A stretch of DNA of 64,000 nucleotides from positions 1,852,052-1,916,051 of the forward strand of contig NZ_KB900536.1 in the NCBI RefSeq assembly GCF_000378965.1, written 5' to 3'. The translations under genes were made by a program, and so were the position numbers. The notes below the pieces were generated by a model. That model saw nothing but the letters and a program-made list of their open reading frames with translations. It was not told where the DNA came from and made no database searches. This DNA comes from Thioalkalivibrio thiocyanodenitrificans ARhD 1. GTDB lineage: Bacteria > Pseudomonadota > Gammaproteobacteria > Ectothiorhodospirales > Ectothiorhodospiraceae. Shown here piece by piece: positions 52,570 to 60,157 of the stretch. How positions within the stretch are numbered: the stretch's first letter is position 1; each line of letters starts with the position of its first letter.

Positions 52570-52734
52570 CTAGAATTTGACGCCCGGCTTCCCGCCTATC
52601 TTGCTTCCAAGTTTGACAGTAATCTCGTGCTCCCCGGAGGTGCCCTTCCTGCCCTTGTCACGCACGGCGCACGCCCCGTGAAGGCGGAAGCCGAGCAATC
52701 TGGTGGTATCGAGCTTGACTGCGGGATGATTCAT
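52570..52734 (-). CDS. Putative RiPP precursor peptide C (54 residues)
   Basis: It starts MNHPAVKLDTTRLLGFRL (1-18), then GACAVRDKGRKGTSGEHE (20-37), ITVKLGSKIGGKPGVKF (38-54). It closely matches peptide B but has a Cys at 22 and a shorter tail ending KF. GGAG lies about eight bases before ATG 52734. The open frame continues upstream without similarity, so this start is preferred. It has its own promoter (52779-52807). It follows a glycosyltransferase gene in the same direction. Confidence 0.82.
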   Translation of the reverse strand: MNHPAVKLDTTRLLGFRLHGACAVRDKGRKGTSGEHEITVKLGSKIGGKPGVKF

Positions 52735-52778
52735 GGGTCTCTCCTCACGGGTTTCAGGCAGGCCTGCCCTGCCGGTCG

Positions 52779-52807
52779 TTATTACCAAACCGGCCCAGGC
52801 GATGCAA
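52779..52807 (-). promoter_or_regulatory. Promoter of peptide gene C
   Basis: Reading leftward: -35 TTGCAT (52807-52802), 17 bases, -10 TAATAA (52784-52779). The predicted start is about 38 bases before ATG 52734. The spacer CGCCTGGGCCGGTTTGG is closely related to that of peptide B. Confidence 0.77.
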
Positions 52808-52980
52808 GCCCGCCTTTCACGACCCTCGCCGGTCGAGTCGGCCACCCGTCCCCCGGCCGGGCCGGGAACGAAACGTCCGAACCGGATCCGGATCATCGGC
52901 AGGCGAAGATCACCGGGACGGGCCGATCAAGCGCCTTCCTGAGATCCCCATCCGGTTGGCGCCCATCCTCGCGGACCCCA

Positions 52981-53931
52981 TCAGGAGGGCCCCTGGCCCC
53001 CGCGACCGGACACGTATATGGAAAGGCAACCGATGTATGCGCTCAGCAACAGGAAAGGCATCAACAGCAGCGCCTTTCTCATCGCAACGCGTTCCTCGCC
53101 GGAGGCGAACTTCACAATGTTCGTGGACGCCCTGAACGCTGACGACAAATACACGCGGAGCAGCCTGAGCGGAGAACGGCGGACGTCGACGCGCACGCGC
53201 CAGGCATCCCTGCGGGCACGCCGGAACTGGTCCGCCAGCGCCGGAAGCATCCTCCCTGGATACCTGTGCAGCGACATGATCTGCGGAGCCCAGACCGGAC
53301 GACCACATGTGGCCGCTGCCCTCCTGTTGAACAGGGAGTCCTCCGCGACTCGCAGATCCTCCCTGAACAGGCCATGCCTCTCAAAGGCCGTCCTGCAGTA
53401 GGAAACCCCGTGCCGGCTGGCACCGTCTTCGGGAATCTCGGGCATACGGCGTGCATGGATCAGACAATAAGCCGCCCAGCTGACCAGCGATATCCGTCCG
53501 CTCTCATCGGCAGCCGGCCGAAGCGATGACGCCACCATGCAATGCCCCCGATGATGCAGATTCAGGCGGTGACGAAGCCAGTCGGGCGTCGCCATGCAAT
53601 CCGCCGCCAGGAAAGCGATCACCGGACCGGTTGCGTGAAGTATGCCGATGTTGCGCGCACCGCCCGGCAGGCACCTCCCCGGCGATTCCACCAGAATGAT
53701 TCGATCCAGGCAGCCCCGAAGCAAGGGCCCCACACTTCCCGCGCCGGTGTTGACCACGATCACCTCGGCATGTCCGCCCTGTTTCAGAATGGACTCCACC
53801 GCACTGACGATGCACGGTTGCGAATCGACCGAAATCACAACCACGGACACGTGCGGGTCCTTCTCCACCTCGCACCCGATACGCGTATCCAGGACTCTGG
53901 ACCGGCTTTCTTTCATCTGCGGCACATCCAT
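52981..53931 (-). CDS. Family 2 glycosyltransferase with C-terminal membrane helix
   Basis: A 316-residue GT-A fold protein: VSVVVISVDSQPCIVSAVESIL (about 28-49), the nucleotide-sugar site around PGRCLPGGARNIGILHATG (84-102) and IAFLAADCMATPDWL, where AAD replaces the usual DxD. A hydrophobic helix near the C-terminus (about 288-308) suggests membrane attachment. It lies upstream of peptide gene C in the same direction, separated by about 250 bases with the peptide promoter. It could glycosylate the peptide or a cell-surface glycan; I cannot tell which. Confidence 0.8.
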   Translation of the reverse strand: MDVPQMKESRSRVLDTRIGCEVEKDPHVSVVVISVDSQPCIVSAVESILKQGGHAEVIVVNTGAGSVGPLLRGCLDRIILVESPGRCLPGGARNIGILHATGPVIAFLAADCMATPDWLRHRLNLHHRGHCMVASSLRPAADESGRISLVSWAAYCLIHARRMPEIPEDGASRHGVSYCRTAFERHGLFREDLRVAEDSLFNRRAAATCGRPVWAPQIMSLHRYPGRMLPALADQFRRARRDAWRVRVDVRRSPLRLLRVYLSSAFRASTNIVKFASGEERVAMRKALLLMPFLLLSAYIGCLSIYVSGRGGQGPS

Positions 53932-54022
53932 ATCCCCGATCGATCAGACAGGCGGCGGCATGCGCAACTCCCGGCCTTCGCCGGGGCGAATGGACATCCG
54001 CCGGATTGAACGCACCCGCCTC

Positions 54023-54997
54023 TCAGGTTCGCGAAACGCCGAATATTCGTGCCATTCGTCTGGCAAGAATGCCCAGTTCCATATCCATGTATCTCAGCGC
54101 GTCCCTGATTCCCATCCTGCCCTGTCTGAACAGAGTACCGGCCTCGCGTCTTGCGGTATCCGAATCTCCGTGTTTGCGTGCGAGCTGAAACTTCTTTCTC
54201 GCCATGTGCAATGAGAACTCGTTGTTGTAATGGTTCTCGTCGCAATCGCAGTGATGCAGCGTGGCCCTGATGATCTCAACGAAATCATCCAGTCGCTCAA
54301 TCTTCTCCTTGTATGACCTCTGAACCCTGCTGTGGCTGCCCGGCCTTTCAAGTATGTAGCAGAGATCCTCGTCCACGAACCCGCTCCTGAAGCGGCTGGC
54401 CACAGGCAGCAACAACTGAAAATTCTGACCCGCCCTGGACTCATGAATCCTTCTTCCCGGATAAGCATCCAGCAAGGCAGTCGTGCGCACCATATTGGCG
54501 ACCGCGCTGAGACCGATATTCTCGAACAGGAGATCATCGAACAGGTGTTGCCTGAACCTCAGTTCGTCATTGAAGATTCTGCCTCTCCTGACGATATCCC
54601 CCTGCGCCTCAGCCACGAAGTATCCGTTGCAGCGCACCAGTCCGCACACCGGGTTGGCGATCAGGTACGCGACGCGGCGCTCGACCGACTCGGGAGCCAG
54701 AAAATCGTCGGCATCCGGCCACGTGAGATACTCACCCGTAAAGACCTGGAGCCCCGTATTTATTGCGGCCGCCTGCCCCTGATGCGACTGATACAGATAC
54801 TTGAGCGCATACCCCTTCTCCTCAAACCTGCGTATGTACGGGTCAACCACCCGTTGTGTATCGTCTGAAGACCCATCATCGACCAGGATCATCTCGATCC
54901 GCCCGTAACTCTGCGCCAGGATGGAATCAAGCAGCCTGTACACAAAGGAACCGGCGTTGTGGCAAGGCGTGATGACGCTGACGAGGGGTTGAGTCAT
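54023..54997 (-). CDS. Family 2 glycosyltransferase
   Basis: A 324-residue GT-A protein: PLVSVITPCHNAGSFVYRLL at the start, IEMILVDDGSSDDTQRVVDPY, GQAAAINTGLQVFTGEYLTW and WPDADDFLAPESVERRV (DxD at about 95-97). ATG 54997 starts the conserved domain; the much longer frame runs through the non-coding divergent region. It lies 91 bases upstream of the other leftward glycosyltransferase. Acceptor unknown. Confidence 0.85.
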   Translation of the reverse strand: MTQPLVSVITPCHNAGSFVYRLLDSILAQSYGRIEMILVDDGSSDDTQRVVDPYIRRFEEKGYALKYLYQSHQGQAAAINTGLQVFTGEYLTWPDADDFLAPESVERRVAYLIANPVCGLVRCNGYFVAEAQGDIVRRGRIFNDELRFRQHLFDDLLFENIGLSAVANMVRTTALLDAYPGRRIHESRAGQNFQLLLPVASRFRSGFVDEDLCYILERPGSHSRVQRSYKEKIERLDDFVEIIRATLHHCDCDENHYNNEFSLHMARKKFQLARKHGDSDTARREAGTLFRQGRMGIRDALRYMDMELGILARRMARIFGVSRT

Positions 54998-55394
54998 GAC
55001 CGGCCGATGACCCTGGCGAGAAGGCGGAATGAAAGGTGGTGTGATGAGAATGTATGGGGGTATCGCCGCCAGGGCAACCGGTGTGCGGCGCCCGCGTGTG
55101 CCGATCACGGGGAGGCCCCTCTTCCGCCACCTCGACCCGGCAGGCCCCCGGTCAGGCCGGCGGCCGAATCGAATGCGGATCGGGCAGGATCCGCCCGCGC
55201 AGATCCTCGCTCGCGGAGGATCCCGGACAGGGAGCCGCCCGACGCGCCGCGGCCACAGCGATTGACAAGCTCGACGCGTTCGGTTACCTAGTTCTCGCAT
55301 GCACTTGGAACCAGAGAATGCCTGACGCGCGTGCTCGACCGTGTCTGGGAAGGCTTGGCCGCAATCCGGCCTCCACGACAAACTGAATGCACAC
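54998..55394. other. Divergent regulatory region of the accessory cluster
   Basis: A gap of about 397 bases between the leftward glycosyltransferase/peptide arm and the rightward PqqD operon. It contains the plus-strand promoter at 55262-55290 and GC-rich inverted segments such as GGATCCGCCCGCGCAGATCC (about 55189-55208). I found no fourth copy of the peptide gene or of its promoter here. Confidence 0.5.
55262..55290 (+). promoter_or_regulatory. Putative sigma70 promoter of the PqqD operon
   Basis: A perfect -35 TTGACA (55262-55267), a 17-base spacer, then TACCTA (55285-55290) as a weak -10. The predicted start lies about 100 bases before the PqqD-like ATG. Confidence 0.55.
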
Positions 55395-55850
55395 ATGACT
55401 CCGACTGACCGCTATCGTGTACGCACCCCCGGTATTGTCCATGAACACATTGACGACGAAGTCGTCGTCATCGACATGGAGAGCGGCGCCTACTACAGCC
55501 TGGTGCGCGAAAGCGCGCTGGCCTGGCAGTCCCTGGATCTGGGTCTGTCTGGCGCCGGCATTGCGGCAGCGGTCGGCGCGTCCTATGAAGGCGATCAGGG
55601 CGAGATCGAGGCATCGGTGTTCTCCCTGCTGCAGCAACTGGTTGACGAAGGACTGGTCGAGGTCAGTGACCGTCCGGGGATGACTGAAGGCACCCACGAG
55701 GGAATACCCGATCAGGCCGCTCGGGCACCTTTCCAGGGTTGCGGGCTCGAGCGGTTCAATGACATGCAGGACCTTCTCCTGCTCGACCCGATTCATGATG
55801 TGGACGAATCCGGATGGCCGTCGCGTGAACGGGAGGACGTCGGGAACTGA
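55395..55850 (+). CDS. PqqD family peptide chaperone with an extended C-terminal tail
   Basis: A 151-residue protein. Residues about 13-92 are a PqqD-type RiPP-recognition domain: IVHEHIDDEVVVIDMESGAYY, SLVRESALAWQSL and VFSLLQQLVDEGLVEV. Residues 93-151 form a tail absent from plain PqqD, including LERFNDMQDLLLLDPIHDVD and GWP (118-142), which looks like a conserved motif rather than random linker. I recall such proteins being grouped in the HPr-rel-A system beside HprK-related kinases; the kinase gene follows by 17 bases. Likely role: binding a peptide or presenting the tail for modification. Confidence 0.8.
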   Translation: MTPTDRYRVRTPGIVHEHIDDEVVVIDMESGAYYSLVRESALAWQSLDLGLSGAGIAAAVGASYEGDQGEIEASVFSLLQQLVDEGLVEVSDRPGMTEGTHEGIPDQAARAPFQGCGLERFNDMQDLLLLDPIHDVDESGWPSREREDVGN

Positions 55851-55867
55851 GCCCCCGGCACAGCCTC

Positions 55868-56902
55868 ATGTCCCCCCGCCTGGTGAACACGGCGCCGGAC
55901 CGGTTCTTTCAAGCCGCTTCCGAGGCATACGGGCATGCGGCGAGGGGCGGGTCCGTCCACCGGGACTACCGGATCCACCGCTGGACACTCAGACTGCGCT
56001 TCACTTCCACCGACCTCGCGGAAGCATTGACCCCGGCCATTGACCACCTGCGGGTCGAAGGCGCGCGGCAGATCGACTTCGAGATCCGGTGCTGGCACGA
56101 CCAGGTGCCCGGCAGACCGATGCCTGCAATGCCCTGGAACAACACCGATATCCTTGCGCAGGGCCACATCCGGGGATTCAACGAAGGTCCTTTCCGCACG
56201 GTCTACCAGCATGGAACCGACGCCTTGAACATGATCGACCTGGAACGGGGCACGGGGCTTTTCTGGGTCAGGGATCTGCAGCTGCCCGATTGGGAGAAGG
56301 CCGCCCCACTGCGCAATCTGCTTCACTGGTGGTCACAGGAACACGGACTGCAGTTCATGCACGCCGCGGCCGTCGGCGAGGGCGGCGACTGCGTGCTGAT
56401 CGTCGGCCCCGGGGGGTCAGGCAAATCGACGACCGCGCTGGCAGCACTGATGGCCGGCATGGACTATGCGGGCGACGACTACGTGCTGCTGGAGACGGGC
56501 GAGGCGCCCCGGGTTCATGCACTGTATGCCAGCGCCAAACTCGAACCGCAGCAGCTGGGGCGTTTTCCGGAACTCGGGCCCCATGCGCGCCATCAGGGTG
56601 GCGACAAGACGATCCTGATGATCGCATCCATTCCGGGCCGGCAGATGGCGCACCCCATGCGTATACGGGCGGTGCTCGTTCCACGCGTTACCGGTGGCCC
56701 CGTAACCCGGATCACCGGGTTGAACGGCGGAGAGGCATTGCGGGCACTCGCGCCCAGCACCCTGTTCCAGTTGCCCGGAGGCCGGCACCATGCCTTCCGC
56801 CAGTTGTCGGCGCTGGCGCGTCGCCTTCCCTGTCACCGTCTGGAACTCGGCACCGAGATGCCCGGCGTTGTGTCAGCCCTTCGGCAGGCGCTGCGGCCAT
56901 GA
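55868..56902 (+). CDS. HprK-related kinase
   Basis: A 344-residue protein whose C-terminal half resembles the HPr serine kinase/PEP carboxykinase fold: LQFMHAAAVGEGG (about 161-173), P-loop VLIVGPGGSGKSTTALAAL (about 177-195) and YAGDDYVLLETGE. The N-terminal 150 residues are not standard HprK. Kinases of this type occur next to PqqD-like and nucleotidyltransferase-like genes, as here, and have been proposed to act in peptide modification; the substrate is unknown. Overlaps the next glycosyltransferase by ATGA. Confidence 0.8.
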   Translation: MSPRLVNTAPDRFFQAASEAYGHAARGGSVHRDYRIHRWTLRLRFTSTDLAEALTPAIDHLRVEGARQIDFEIRCWHDQVPGRPMPAMPWNNTDILAQGHIRGFNEGPFRTVYQHGTDALNMIDLERGTGLFWVRDLQLPDWEKAAPLRNLLHWWSQEHGLQFMHAAAVGEGGDCVLIVGPGGSGKSTTALAALMAGMDYAGDDYVLLETGEAPRVHALYASAKLEPQQLGRFPELGPHARHQGGDKTILMIASIPGRQMAHPMRIRAVLVPRVTGGPVTRITGLNGGEALRALAPSTLFQLPGGRHHAFRQLSALARRLPCHRLELGTEMPGVVSALRQALRP

Positions 56903-57609
56903 CGGAACCACGGGTCAGCGTCATCATCCCCGCCTGGAACGCGAGCGCCCATATCGAGCGGGCGCTCGCGAGTGTGCATGCGCAGGCGGTGGTTCCTCCA
57001 CCCCAGGTGATCGTGGTCGACGACGCCTCCACGGATGACACGGTTGCACGGGTGCGCCGGGCGGACCCCGATGCCACGATTCTGCGCCACGAACGCAATC
57101 TCGGCCCTGCGGCTGCCCGCAACCGGGGACTGACGGCCGCAAGCGCGGAGTTCATCGCTTTTCTGGATGCGGATGACCTCTGGCCGACCGGGAAACTCAC
57201 CATGCAACTGTCGATACTGGCCGGGGAACCGGCGGTCGATATTGTCACGGGCCGCACCCGCTGGTTCCGCGACGAAAGCGAGTTGGCGGCGGAGGACCCG
57301 CATGGGCAAGCGAGCCGTGACATACGCAACTTCGGCAACACGCTGATTCGGCGGCGCGCCTTCACTCAGGTGGGCCTGCTGGACGAACGCCTGCGATACA
57401 GTGAAGACCAGGACTGGTTTCTCAGGGCAGACGAAGCGGGACTGGTCGTTCACCGGATCCCGCAGATCACCCTGTACTACCGTATGCATGCGGGCAACAT
57501 GACGCGCGGGATGGACGCCGTTGCCCTGGGCATACCGCGCACACTGCATCGTGCCATCCAGCGACGACGAAGGGCCGCTGCCCGACACAAAACAGACGGG
57601 GAATCCTGA
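56899..57609 (+). CDS. Family 2 glycosyltransferase
   Basis: A 236-residue GT-A enzyme: PRVSVIIPAWNASAHIERAL, VIVVDDASTDDTVARV, RNLGPAAARNRGLTAASAEF and FLDADDLWPTGKL with DxD at about 86-88. C-terminal SEDQDWFLRADEAGL and YYRMHAGNMTR are typical of surface-glycan GT2 proteins. It begins at an ATGA overlap with the kinase gene. First of three related, tightly packed glycosyltransferases. Confidence 0.88.
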   Translation: MTEPRVSVIIPAWNASAHIERALASVHAQAVVPPPQVIVVDDASTDDTVARVRRADPDATILRHERNLGPAAARNRGLTAASAEFIAFLDADDLWPTGKLTMQLSILAGEPAVDIVTGRTRWFRDESELAAEDPHGQASRDIRNFGNTLIRRRAFTQVGLLDERLRYSEDQDWFLRADEAGLVVHRIPQITLYYRMHAGNMTRGMDAVALGIPRTLHRAIQRRRRAAARHKTDGES

Positions 57610-57612
57610 GCC

Positions 57613-58326
57613 GTGCCGGTCGGAAATCCGAGAATCAGCGTCATCATCCCCGTGTACAACGGGGAGAGGTACCTGGCCGCGGCGCTCGAAAGCGTGGTCA
57701 ACCAGACGTTCCGCACCGCGGAAATCATCGTCGTCGATGACGGCTCCTCAGACGGAAGTCATGCTCTCTGTGCGGGGTTTCCCGGTATCCGGACACTCAG
57801 GCAGAAGAACCTCGGGGTCGCGGCCGCACGCAACGCCGGTGTGCGCGCCTCCACGGGTGACTTCCTGGCCTTTCTGGACCAGGACGACACCTGGACATCC
57901 AACAAGCTGGAGCTGCAATCCGATTATCTGGCACGCAATCCGGAATACGACTTCGCCCTGGGAATGCAGCGGCTTTTCCTCGACCCCGAGGTGACGGAGC
58001 CACCCGCGTGGTTGCGTGCAGGGCATCTGGACAAGCCGCAACTGGGTTACCTGCCCGGTACCCTGCTGTGCGCCCGCGCCGTATTCGACCGGGTCGGCCC
58101 CTTTGACACACGGTACCGGTTCGGGGGTGATGACGCCGACTGGTTCGCGCGCGCGGAGGATCTGGGGCTGCATCGCGGGGTCGTGAACGAAACCGTGCTC
58201 ATGAGACGAATCCATGCGGACAACCTGTCCGCGATGACACAACAGGGCAACCGGGAACTGACTTCCCTGCTGCACGCTTCCATCCTGCGCAAGCGGGGGA
58301 AGGCCCCCGGAGGGGTGCGGAAATGA
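57613..58326 (+). CDS. Family 2 glycosyltransferase
   Basis: A 237-residue GT-A enzyme starting at GTG: PRISVIIPVYNGERYLAAAL, EIIVVDDGSSDGSH, KNLGVAAARNAGVRASTGDF and FLDQDDTWTSNKLELQ (DxD-like at about 86-88). FGGDDADWFARAEDLGL and LMRRIHADNLSAM follow. It lies three bases after the previous gene and overlaps the next. Confidence 0.88.
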   Translation: MPVGNPRISVIIPVYNGERYLAAALESVVNQTFRTAEIIVVDDGSSDGSHALCAGFPGIRTLRQKNLGVAAARNAGVRASTGDFLAFLDQDDTWTSNKLELQSDYLARNPEYDFALGMQRLFLDPEVTEPPAWLRAGHLDKPQLGYLPGTLLCARAVFDRVGPFDTRYRFGGDDADWFARAEDLGLHRGVVNETVLMRRIHADNLSAMTQQGNRELTSLLHASILRKRGKAPGGVRK

Positions 58327-59015
58327 AGGTCAGCGTGATCATCCCCACCTACAACCGGGCCGACTACCTGGTCGATGCCATCGACAGCGTTCTGAACCAG
58401 ACTGTGCCCGTGGACGAGATCATCGTCATCGATGATGGCTCGACGGACCATACGGCCGCCAGCCTGCGCGGTTACAGCCGATCCGTGCGCTTGCTTCGCC
58501 AGGATCGCGCGGGTGCGGGTGCGGCACGCAATCGGGGCGTGCACGAGGCACGCGGAGAACTGATCGCCTTTCTGGACTCCGACGACCTCTGGACCCCGGT
58601 CAAGATGGAACTGCAACTCGCAGCCATGGCGGCGCATCCCGGGGTGGATATCGTGTTCGGCCATGCCGAACAGTTCATCAGCAGTGATGTGCCGGCGGCG
58701 GACGCGGCCAGACTGCACTGCCCGAACGAGCCGGTGCCCGGATACGTGTTCGGATCCATGCTGCTCCCGCGCCCTGTATTCCAACGGGTGGGCCCCATCG
58801 CCACGGCATGGCGTGTCGGGGAGTTCATCGACTGGTACGACCGTGCGAGGGCCCTTGGGCTCCACATCCACATGCTGGAAGCCACCCTTCTCCGCCGGCG
58901 GGTACACGGGCCAGATCAGATGGCGGCCACCAGGGAGGTCTACGGCGACTACGCCCGCGTGCTCAAGGCCGCCCTCGACCGCCGCCGCCAGGCCGGAAGG
59001 ACGGGGTCCGCGTGA
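58323..59015 (+). CDS. Family 2 glycosyltransferase
   Basis: A 230-residue GT-A enzyme: MKVSVIIPTYNRADYLVDAI, EIIVIDDGSTDHTA, AGAGAARNRGVHEARGEL and FLDSDDLWTPVKMELQ. It is close in length and motifs to the two genes before it, which suggests duplication within the operon followed by divergence. Overlaps both neighbours by four bases. Confidence 0.88.
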   Translation: MKVSVIIPTYNRADYLVDAIDSVLNQTVPVDEIIVIDDGSTDHTAASLRGYSRSVRLLRQDRAGAGAARNRGVHEARGELIAFLDSDDLWTPVKMELQLAAMAAHPGVDIVFGHAEQFISSDVPAADAARLHCPNEPVPGYVFGSMLLPRPVFQRVGPIATAWRVGEFIDWYDRARALGLHIHMLEATLLRRRVHGPDQMAATREVYGDYARVLKAALDRRRQAGRTGSA

Positions 59016-60157
59016 ACGATCCCCGCACCGCATTCCCGTTCCCGGCCCGGAACAGCAGCCAGCACGGTCTGCTGCGGGTCCTGCTGCTCGATGACAGGTC
59101 TTCGCGTGAAGCCTGGGCGGCATGGCGGCAACGGCACGACATCGAGAAGATCGACTACGGCTCCTTCAAGCTGCTGCCGATGCTGTATGCGCGCCTGCGG
59201 GAACTCGAGCCCGCCGATCCTCTGCTGTCGCGCCTCAAGGGCGTGTACCGCATGACGCTGTACCATAACCACCTGTTGCGGCATCGCGCCGGCGGGATCC
59301 TCGGCTATCTGCAGCACCACGGCATCCACCCGCTGCTGCTCAAGGGTATTCCCCTGCTTGCTCTCCACTACCGGGACTGGGGCGTGCGCAGGACCCACGA
59401 CATCGATATCCTCGTTCCCTACGCGCAACAGGAACGCGCGCGGGCTCTGCTGGCAGGACACGCCGCGTGGAAACGCTTCGCAAGACGTCCGCTGCACCCC
59501 CGTGCGCATCATGGCGAGACCTGGCACGCGGACGGCTTCCAGCTGGATCTGCACTGGCACAGCCTGCACGAGGCACTGTACAGGGACAACGGCGACGCGG
59601 CCCTCCCGGAACACGCCGACACCCTGCAACTGGACGATGTCACCGTCCCCGCGGCCGGGGCGCCGGATCTGCTGTTTCAGTCGTGCATTCACGGGACCCG
59701 GCGCGACAGCCCGCAGGACGCGTATCGGCTGGTCGACGTAGTTACGCTGATCCGCTCCCGGCCCAACAGCCTCGACTGGGATCGGGTTGATGAACTGGCG
59801 ACAAGGCTTCATCTGCGCCTGCGGGTCCACACGGTACTGTCCTATCTGACGGACGAGTTCGGGGTGGACGTGCCACGGGACCTTCGCGGCGCCCCGGGAG
59901 AACGGTACGCACCTGTGGAACATCTTGAAGCAAGACGCCTCTGGCGGCGACCGGGCATCACGGGTCTGCTGCCGATCCACTGGTGCTACTACCATCGAAG
60001 CTTCGCCGATGGCCGGGTGCCCCTGACACGCGTTCTCGGGTTTCCCCGTTTCCTCCACCGCCGCTGGGGCCTGACCTCGACGACCCAGTTCGCGGCCTAT
60101 GTGGCGCGGGCCTGCGCCCGGCGATTCCGTCGGCACCTGTGGAACGGGGCTGCGTGA
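59012..60157 (+). CDS. Nucleotidyltransferase family protein (NTP_transf_5-like)
   Basis: A 381-residue protein with LLLKGIPLLALHYRDWGVRRTHDIDILV (about 109-136), the family motif LLKG...R..DIDILV. Downstream FQLDLHWHSLHEALY and DLLFQSCIHGTRRDS match this group. GTG 59012 overlaps the preceding stop. These proteins accompany PqqD and HprK-like genes and may transfer a nucleotide group; the target is unknown. Confidence 0.82.
   Translation: MNDPRTAFPFPARNSSQHGLLRVLLLDDRSSREAWAAWRQRHDIEKIDYGSFKLLPMLYARLRELEPADPLLSRLKGVYRMTLYHNHLLRHRAGGILGYLQHHGIHPLLLKGIPLLALHYRDWGVRRTHDIDILVPYAQQERARALLAGHAAWKRFARRPLHPRAHHGETWHADGFQLDLHWHSLHEALYRDNGDAALPEHADTLQLDDVTVPAAGAPDLLFQSCIHGTRRDSPQDAYRLVDVVTLIRSRPNSLDWDRVDELATRLHLRLRVHTVLSYLTDEFGVDVPRDLRGAPGERYAPVEHLEARRLWRRPGITGLLPIHWCYYHRSFADGRVPLTRVLGFPRFLHRRWGLTSTTQFAAYVARACARRFRRHLWNGAA

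Noticed and set aside
54998-55394. Upstream extension of the leftward glycosyltransferase (133 more codons)
   Set aside because: The extension covers the divergent promoter region and shows no similarity; the GT2 domain starts right at ATG 54997.
55395-60157. Calling the PqqD, HprK-like and nucleotidyltransferase genes a lasso-peptide cluster
   Set aside because: No asparagine-synthetase-like cyclase, no transglutaminase-like B2 protease and no lasso precursor are present.
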